Positions 1 to 4,811 of a stretch of 9,338 bases of DNA are shown one piece after another. The first letter of the stretch is position 1, and every line of letters starts with the position of its first letter. Source of the DNA: Flavobacteriia bacterium (GTDB lineage: Bacteria > Bacteroidota > Bacteroidia > Flavobacteriales_D > Crocinitomicaceae). The translations under genes were made by a program, and so were the position numbers. Where the stretch lies: positions 1-9,338 of the forward strand of contig RFSL01000025.1 of NCBI GenBank assembly GCA_009923965.1, read 5' to 3'. Below the pieces are notes generated by a model. That model saw only the letters and a list, made by a program, of their open reading frames with translations. It was not told the DNA's origin and ran no database searches.

Positions 1-2
1 TC

Positions 3-117
3 GAATTAAAGCCATATCAAAATGAAGGTGTTTTAGAAATTGGAATAGACGAAGCAGGCAGAGGATGTCTCATTGGACCTGTTTTCATTGCAGGAGTTAT
101 ATTGCCAAATAATATAT
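3..117 (+). pseudogene. rnhB: Ribonuclease HII, N-terminal fragment, cut off at the lpdA start
   Basis: The frame with codons starting at base 3 is open from the window edge and reads about 38 residues resembling the RNase HII N-terminus. These include LEIGIDEAGRGCLIGPV and then AGVILP. RNase HII cleaves RNA in RNA-DNA hybrids, and the Asp-Glu of the GIDEAGRG motif (bases 42-65) are two of its metal-binding catalytic residues. In the family, VILP is followed after a few residues by the conserved NDSK segment. Here the frame instead runs into lpdA sequence out of frame, gives a Cys/Trp-rich tail with no family resemblance, and stops at TGA 213-215. The remaining roughly 150 residues, with the other catalytic Asp residues, are absent, so the product cannot be active. 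The start codon lies upstream of the window. The identification is firm. Whether this is a genuine deletion scar or an assembly join cannot be decided here. Confidence 0.75.
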
Positions 118-1521
118 ATGAACTCTTACGATGTAATAATAATTGGTTCTGGACCTGGTGGATATGTTGCTGCAATTCGTTGCGCGCAACTTGGAATGAA
201 AACTGCAATTATTGAAAAGTACGCTACCTTGGGTGGTACTTGCTTGAATGTTGGGTGTATTCCATCAAAAGCTTTATTGGATTCATCAGAGCACTTTAAT
301 AATGCAAAACACACTTTTGGCGAACATGGAATAGAACTAAAAGACCTTAAAGCAAATTTAAAGCAAATGATTCAACGCAAAAATGATGTGGTAAGTCAGA
401 CTTGCGCCGGTGTCAAATTTCTAATGGATAAAAACAAAATAGATGTTCATCTTGGTTTAGGTTCATTTATCGATAAAAATAACTTGAAAGTCACTGCAGC
501 AGATGGCAAAGAAACTAAAATTCAGGGTAAAAATATCATAATTGCCACAGGTTCAAAACCAAATTATTTTCCTGGAATGGAGCCAGATAAAAAGCGCATA
601 ATTACTTCGACAGAAGCATTAGATTTAAAAGAGATTCCGAAGAAAATGCTCATTATTGGTGGTGGTGTTATTGGCCTTGAATTGGGTTCAGTATATGGTA
701 GATTAGGCTCAGAAATAGAAGTAATTGAAAATTCACCTTCTATATTATCCGCAATGGATGGCGCTATTGGTAAAGAATTTATTAAAATATTAAAAAAGGA
801 CGGCTTTAAATTTCAGTTAGAACACAAAGTTCAAAAGGTTGTGAATAAGGGAAAATCAGTTGTCCTGACGGCAATCAATAAGAAAGGTGAATCTGTGGAT
901 TTTGAAGCTGATTATTGCTTAGTTGCTGTCGGAAGAAAAGCTTTCACAAGTGGACTAAACATAGAAAATGCAGGATTAGTAATTAATGCTCGCGGGCAAG
1001 TTGAGGTAAACAACAATTTACAAACAGCTGTCCCTCATATTTATGCAATTGGCGATGTTGTTCGTGGAATGATGTTAGCTCATAAAGCAGAGGATGAAGG
1101 AGTTTATGTAGCTGAATTTCTTGCTGGACAAAAACCACACATTAATTACAATCTAATTCCTGGAGTTGTTTACACTTGGCCTGAAATTGCTGCTGTAGGA
1201 AAAACAGAAGAAGAATTAAAAGAAGCTGGAATATCGTACAAAGTTGGAAGTTTTCCAATTAAAGCCTTAGGTCGTGCAAGGGCAAGTATGGATACAGCAG
1301 GATTTATAAAAATTATTGCAGATACAAAAACTGATGAAGTTTTAGGGGTACATATGATTGCCGCTCGAGCAGCAGATTTAATAATGGAGGCAGTTACTGC
1401 AATGGAATTTCATGCATCTGCTGAAGACATGGCTCGTATTTGTCACCCGCATCCAACATATTCAGAAGGTATCAAAGAGGCCGCACTAGCTGCTACTGAA
1501 AACCGTGCTTTACACGTTTAA
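118..1521 (+). CDS. lpdA: Dihydrolipoyl dehydrogenase (E3 of 2-oxoacid dehydrogenase complexes)
   Basis: This cytoplasmic FAD enzyme reoxidises the dihydrolipoyl groups of pyruvate/2-oxoglutarate dehydrogenase (and possibly glycine cleavage) with NAD+. With ATG 118 it is 467 residues, normal for the family. Visible landmarks are the FAD-binding GSGPGGY at 10-16 and the redox disulfide C42-LNVG-C47 within GGTCLNVGCIPSK. The NAD-binding GGGVIG lies at 181-186, the second FAD motif YAIGD ends at D313, and the C-terminal HPHPTYSE supplies the catalytic pair H445/E450. It appears intact. A TTG 45 bases upstream is in frame, but MNSYDVIIIGSG is the usual N-terminus, so 118 is preferred. The leader is A/T-rich without a Shine-Dalgarno site, as is common in Bacteroidota. 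The bases immediately upstream belong to an rnhB fragment, so its native promoter is not evident. No E1 or E2 genes lie nearby. It converges on the transketolase operon with 7 bases between stop codons. Confidence 0.96.
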   Translation: MNSYDVIIIGSGPGGYVAAIRCAQLGMKTAIIEKYATLGGTCLNVGCIPSKALLDSSEHFNNAKHTFGEHGIELKDLKANLKQMIQRKNDVVSQTCAGVKFLMDKNKIDVHLGLGSFIDKNNLKVTAADGKETKIQGKNIIIATGSKPNYFPGMEPDKKRIITSTEALDLKEIPKKMLIIGGGVIGLELGSVYGRLGSEIEVIENSPSILSAMDGAIGKEFIKILKKDGFKFQLEHKVQKVVNKGKSVVLTAINKKGESVDFEADYCLVAVGRKAFTSGLNIENAGLVINARGQVEVNNNLQTAVPHIYAIGDVVRGMMLAHKAEDEGVYVAEFLAGQKPHINYNLIPGVVYTWPEIAAVGKTEEELKEAGISYKVGSFPIKALGRARASMDTAGFIKIIADTKTDEVLGVHMIAARAADLIMEAVTAMEFHASAEDMARICHPHPTYSEGIKEAALAATENRALHV

Positions 1522-1537
1522 GAAAATCTTATTTTCT
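1521..1537. terminator. Possible bidirectional hairpin between convergent lpdA and transketolase C gene
   Basis: AGAAAAT, a 3-base loop CTT, then ATTTTCT form a perfect 7-bp inverted repeat. It lies exactly between the stop codons of lpdA (1519-1521) and the converging transketolase gene (1529-1531). Its position suits a shared terminator, but the stem is almost all A-T and neither side has a strong U-tract, so termination is uncertain. Confidence 0.3.
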
Positions 1538-2479
1538 GCTTATTGCTTTTAAAGCAGCAGCTACAATATTCTGCGTGTCAATACCATATTTTGTCATTAA
1601 TTCCATTGGAGAGCCACTTTCACCAAATGTGTCATTTACAGCAACAAATTCATGTGGTCGAGGTAAATGTTCTCCAAGCACTTGCGCTACTGCTTCACCT
1701 AGTCCACCGTTTCGCATGTGTTCTTCTGCTGTTACTACACAGGAAGTCTTAGACACAGATTTTAGAATAGCTGTAGCATCCAAAGGTTTTATGGTATGCA
1801 TATTAATTAATTCAACTGAAATTCCTTGTTCACTTAAAATTTTAGCTGCTTCTATCGATTTCCATACTAAGTGTCCACAAGCAATGATAGTAACATCTGT
1901 TCCTTCTTGAAGGACATCTGCTTTTCCGATTATAAATTCTGCATCTGGTTTTACAAAAATTGGCATTACTGGTCTACCAAATCTCAAATAAACTGGCCCA
2001 TAGTGCTTTGCTATCGCAATTGTTGCTTGTTTTGTTTGATTAAAGTCTGCGGGCACTATAACAGTCATATTTGGTAACATTCGAATCATTCCAATATCTT
2101 CTAAAATTTGATGTGTAGCGCCATCTTCTCCCAATGTCAAGCCAGCATGAGAAGCACATATTTTCACATTTTTTTGAGAATAAGCAATCGACTGCCGAAT
2201 TTGATCATAGACTCTTCCGGTTGAAAAATTAGCGAATGTTCCTGTGAATGGGATTTTACCTCCGATAGTCATTCCTGCAGCCATTCCCATCATATTTGCT
2301 TCGGCAATACCCACTTGAAAGAAACGCTCTGGATGTTCTTTTTGAAAAGCATCCATTTTTAGAGAACCTGTTAAATCGGCACAAAGTGCAACAACATCTT
2401 GGTTTATTTTTCCCAATTCTGAAAGACCTTCTCCAAAACCTGAGCGGGTATCTTTGTTCCCTAAAATTTCAAATGACAT
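1529..2479 (-). CDS. tkt: Transketolase, C-terminal subunit (split transketolase)
   Basis: This is the pyrimidine-binding and C-terminal half of transketolase, 316 residues, the normal size for the split form found in archaea and many Bacteroidota. With the N-terminal subunit it moves two-carbon ketol units between sugar phosphates in the non-oxidative pentose phosphate pathway, using thiamine diphosphate. FFQVGIAEANMMGMAAG carries E60, the glutamate expected to protonate the cofactor's aminopyrimidine ring. GEDGATHQ at 117-124 is the transketolase-type motif, and a C-terminal domain follows from about residue 190. ATG at 2479-2477 follows the vWA stop codon by 2 bases, so it is the last gene of a three-gene operon. 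There is no clear Shine-Dalgarno site. The partner half is 1.35 kb upstream rather than adjacent. A pyruvate dehydrogenase E1-beta or DXS identity was considered, but the motifs and the partner gene fit transketolase better. Confidence 0.93.
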   Translation of the reverse strand: MSFEILGNKDTRSGFGEGLSELGKINQDVVALCADLTGSLKMDAFQKEHPERFFQVGIAEANMMGMAAGMTIGGKIPFTGTFANFSTGRVYDQIRQSIAYSQKNVKICASHAGLTLGEDGATHQILEDIGMIRMLPNMTVIVPADFNQTKQATIAIAKHYGPVYLRFGRPVMPIFVKPDAEFIIGKADVLQEGTDVTIIACGHLVWKSIEAAKILSEQGISVELINMHTIKPLDATAILKSVSKTSCVVTAEEHMRNGGLGEAVAQVLGEHLPRPHEFVAVNDTFGESGSPMELMTKYGIDTQNIVAAALKAISRK

Positions 2480-2481
2480 AC

Positions 2482-3831
2482 CTATAAATTTAATGTAATT
2501 GTTTTATTTGATTCTATTTTAAAATTCTTTTCTCTAGTATATACTGTAGATTTTTGATCTTTTTCACGGTAAACAACTTTGTATGATCCTGGTTGTAAAT
2601 TCCATAAACCCTTATTTGCTCCTTCTTTTAAATCACAAACCCACTCGAATGTTTGAGCACCTTTATCTGTAAAAATTTGCCCTATTAAACTTTTTTTAGC
2701 AGTGTAATTTAGTGTGCCACTCGCAACAACATTAATAATTGTTGTTTTACTTTGGGATATTTCTATAGTCTGATAGGATCTTGGTAGTGTAAAAATTTCA
2801 ACATCATAAGATCCAACAAGGTATTTCTGAGTTGAATTTAATGCTTGTGCATTCAAAGTAGTAGTTTGACCTTTCAACATAACACGCATAGTAAGATTTG
2901 AAATCTCATTAGAAATTGCACTGCTAAATTTTAAGAATCCCTGACCTGCATCTACTTCAATTGTATTGTGTTTAAATTTTGTAATTGTTATGTTCTTTTT
3001 TTCAATTTTAGGAAGCGTATTGACTACCAAATCGTATTTCAAAGAAGGATCTAAAATTAGGGTGTCAGGATTTCCATATCTATTTAAAGTATGAGTAAAG
3101 GTGTATTTCAGCTTTTTTGTGCCAGCTTCATATAGAAACATGCTTACATTGGTTTCTGTTGGGGTTTTTAAAATCGTATTTAAATTTATCTGAACACTTG
3201 TGCTTATCAATGCCTTTGTTATTATATCAGTTAGCACATTTTTGAATGACTCCTTACTTTCTGCATCTGTGAATGTTCCAATACAATTAAATTTTTCCAA
3301 ATAGGAAAGATCCATTCCTAGCCCGATAACAAATGGTGTAACTTTTACCCCTTTTTCTCTTAATTTTTTTGCGACTACACAAGGGTCATTGTCACACGAT
3401 TCTAAGCCGTCTGTTATTAAAATTATAAAATTGCGCGCAAGGGTATCCGGGAAATCACCGGTTGCAGCTTCTAAGGAACGGGCAATTGGAGTAGCTCCTT
3501 TTCCAATTAAACCTTTTACTTTTAATTTAATAGCATCAATTCTATCCTTCCCAAAAGGAACTTCTAATTTTGTGTCATTACAATCTTGCACTTCGTTGTT
3601 TATCATTGACTGATGACCATAAACCCTCAAGGCGATTTCTAAATCTTCAACGCCTCTTAATTTCTCTATGGCTTGGGACAATATCTCTTTTGCGGCAGCC
3701 ATACGTGTTTGCTTATCCCAATCTAAGTTCATGCTATTTGAAGCATCCAAAATAAAGAGAATACGCGTTGTTTTCTGACTAAATAAAAGACCAGAAAGGC
3801 AAACGAAAAATATGAATAGTGCTTTTTTCAC
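2482..3831 (-). CDS. Secreted vWA-domain protein with three C-terminal beta-type repeats, function unknown
   Basis: This is a 449-residue protein, probably periplasmic or surface-exposed. Residues 1-18 look like a Sec signal peptide (MKKALFIFFV..LLFS, then Q19). There is no lipobox and no T9SS sorting domain. The vWA domain spans about 22-205 with a complete MIDAS metal site: D29-A-S31-N-S33, T114 (GATP) and D141 (LITDG). C84, C146, C151 and C183 could form disulfides after export. Residues 213-449 hold three degenerate, probably beta-sandwich repeats. Similar vWA proteins exist as uncharacterised proteins in Bacteroidota, from memory. Translation starts at GTG 3831-3829, sharing its first G with the TAG stop of the upstream transketolase gene. 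The GTG is supported because the next ATG (residue 34) would remove the signal peptide and break the MIDAS. The MIDAS suggests metal-dependent ligand binding; the ligand is unknown. Placement inside a transketolase operon is odd. Confidence 0.85.
   Translation of the reverse strand: MKKALFIFFVCLSGLLFSQKTTRILFILDASNSMNLDWDKQTRMAAAKEILSQAIEKLRGVEDLEIALRVYGHQSMINNEVQDCNDTKLEVPFGKDRIDAIKLKVKGLIGKGATPIARSLEAATGDFPDTLARNFIILITDGLESCDNDPCVVAKKLREKGVKVTPFVIGLGMDLSYLEKFNCIGTFTDAESKESFKNVLTDIITKALISTSVQINLNTILKTPTETNVSMFLYEAGTKKLKYTFTHTLNRYGNPDTLILDPSLKYDLVVNTLPKIEKKNITITKFKHNTIEVDAGQGFLKFSSAISNEISNLTMRVMLKGQTTTLNAQALNSTQKYLVGSYDVEIFTLPRSYQTIEISQSKTTIINVVASGTLNYTAKKSLIGQIFTDKGAQTFEWVCDLKEGANKGLWNLQPGSYKVVYREKDQKSTVYTREKNFKIESNKTITLNL
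2485..3195 (-). repeat. Three degenerate ~75-83 residue repeats in the vWA protein C-terminus
   Basis: By eye, residues 213-295, 296-371 and 372-449 share one layout. Each has a hydrophobic beta-rich opening, then a central motif (KYDLVVNTLP at 265-274, SYDVEIFTLP at 341-350, SYKVVYREK at 416-424), then a short I-x-I strand region. In the last two the central motif is preceded by GSY, and each opens with G-x-L. This suggests tandem duplication of a small Ig-like or carboxypeptidase-regulatory-like fold. Protein-level divergence is high and no DNA-level repeat is visible. Confidence 0.45.
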
Positions 3832-4673
3832 TAATAATCTCCGAGGGTTTCTTCAAGTTGCTTTAATGCATCTTCAAGTTGTTCTGCATTTGGGGCTATG
3901 CCGTGCCATTTGTGTGAACCTACCATAAAGTCAACACCTTGTCCCATTTCTGTTTTCATAATAATTACAATGGGTTTCCCCTTTCCTAATCTACTTTTTG
4001 CAAGGGTCATAATTTCTCTAATATTTTTAAAATCATGACCATTCATTGAAAGTACTTCCCAACCAAAAGCTTCCCATTTTGCCTCAAGATTTCCCAAAGA
4101 CAAAACATTTTCAACATCCCCATCAATTTGCCTGCCATTAAAATCGATAGTAGCAATTATGTTATCTACCTTATTTGCTGCTCCGTACATTGCTGCTTCC
4201 CAAATCTGACCTTCTTGCAATTCTCCATCACCATGAAGTGTAAATATCGTTGAAGGATCATTATTTAATTTTTTGGTTTGCGCTGCACCAAGGGCATTTG
4301 ATAATCCTTGTCCGAGTGAGCCAGAAGCCATTCGAATTCCAGGTAATTTTTTATCTGTAGAAGGATGACCCTGTAAGCGTGAAGATAATTTTCTAAATGT
4401 CCCTAATTCTGCAACAGGAAAATAACCTGAGCGAGCTAAAACACTATACCAAACTGGAGAAATATGTCCGTTGGAAAGGAAAAATAAGTCTTCATTTTTA
4501 CCATCCATCGAAAATGGCGAAGCTGAATGGTTCATTGCCTCAAAATATAAAAAAGTCAAAAAATCTGTGCAACCTAAGGAACCACCTGGATGACCTGAAT
4601 TTACATCGGACACCATGCGAACAATGTCTCTTCTAACTTGAGAAGCTATCCCTTCTAATTTTACTATTTCCAT
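3831..4673 (-). CDS. tkt: Transketolase, N-terminal subunit (split transketolase)
   Basis: This is the diphosphate-binding half of transketolase, 280 residues, normal for the split form. SGHPGGSLG at 26-34 includes the substrate-phase His (H28). SNGHISP (67-73) and LQGHPS (100-105) are further conserved His-containing loops. The thiamine-diphosphate/metal motif runs from G148-D149-G150 (in GDGELQEGQ) to N179 (in IDFNGRQ). HKWHG near the C-terminus is also typical. The SGHPGG and GELQEGQ signatures separate it from E1-alpha subunits of 2-oxoacid dehydrogenases. ATG 4673-4671 starts the operon, with an A/T-rich leader and a promoter-like element about 30 bases upstream. Its TAG stop (3833-3831) overlaps the GTG start of the vWA gene by one base. 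The C-terminal half is the third gene of the operon. It appears intact, and full activity should require the 1529-2479 product. Confidence 0.94.
   Translation of the reverse strand: MEIVKLEGIASQVRRDIVRMVSDVNSGHPGGSLGCTDFLTFLYFEAMNHSASPFSMDGKNEDLFFLSNGHISPVWYSVLARSGYFPVAELGTFRKLSSRLQGHPSTDKKLPGIRMASGSLGQGLSNALGAAQTKKLNNDPSTIFTLHGDGELQEGQIWEAAMYGAANKVDNIIATIDFNGRQIDGDVENVLSLGNLEAKWEAFGWEVLSMNGHDFKNIREIMTLAKSRLGKGKPIVIIMKTEMGQGVDFMVGSHKWHGIAPNAEQLEDALKQLEETLGDY
3839..3842 (-). promoter_or_regulatory. Shine-Dalgarno-like GGAG for the GTG-started vWA gene
   Basis: On the minus strand GGAG lies inside the last codons of the transketolase N gene, 7 bases before the vWA GTG. Most genes in this window lack a Shine-Dalgarno site, so this one supports the GTG start. 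Coupling to translation of the upstream gene is an inference from the 1-nt overlap. Confidence 0.5.
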
Positions 4674-4702
4674 GCTTTTAAATAAATCTTAATTCTACCT
4701 TA

Positions 4703-4710
4703 CAAAACTA
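4703..4710 (-). promoter_or_regulatory. Bacteroidota-type -7 promoter element for the transketolase/vWA operon
   Basis: The minus strand reads TAGTTTTG, an exact match to the Bacteroidota consensus TAnnTTTG, 29 bases upstream of the transketolase N start. That would give a leader of about 20-25 nt. No clean TTG -33 element is seen at the usual distance, so the call rests on the -7 match and its location in the divergent intergenic region. For the opposite gene (start 4812) the nearest plus-strand candidate is TGACTTTG at 4721-4728, which misses one conserved base and would leave a leader of about 80 nt. Confidence 0.4.
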
Positions 4711-4811
4711 AATAAATTATTGACTTTGAAAGATAAATTAGTGGATCATATCGCTTTAAATGCAACTTTTTTTAAACAAATTGAGTCTTATTAAGTACAA
4801 ATAATCAAACG

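Noticed and set aside
73..117. An in-frame TTG upstream start for lpdA adding 15 residues
   Set aside because: The extra residues do not resemble any dihydrolipoyl dehydrogenase N-terminus, and this stretch codes for RNase HII in another frame. ATG 118 gives the standard start just before the FAD-binding motif.
1546..1558. Short inverted repeat TGCTTT-T-AAAGCA as a terminator
   Set aside because: It has a 1-base loop, lies inside the transketolase C coding sequence, and has no U-tract; it is likely a coding coincidence.
1543..2487. Open frames of 60-111 codons on the plus strand opposite the transketolase C gene
   Set aside because: They lie wholly opposite a well-supported conserved gene, have unlikely amino-acid composition and no recognisable domain or leader; they are shadows.
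2482..3831. vWA protein as a lipoprotein or a T9SS substrate
   Set aside because: C11 in the signal region lacks the small residue at -1 needed for a lipobox, and the C-terminus (ending KTITLNL) has none of the sorting-domain motifs seen in the 950-residue protein.
1529..4673. Reading the two halves as pyruvate dehydrogenase E1-alpha and E1-beta, given the nearby E3 gene
   Set aside because: SGHPGG, GDGELQEGQ and GEDGATHQ are transketolase signatures, no E2 gene is present, and the E3 gene is convergent rather than in the same operon.
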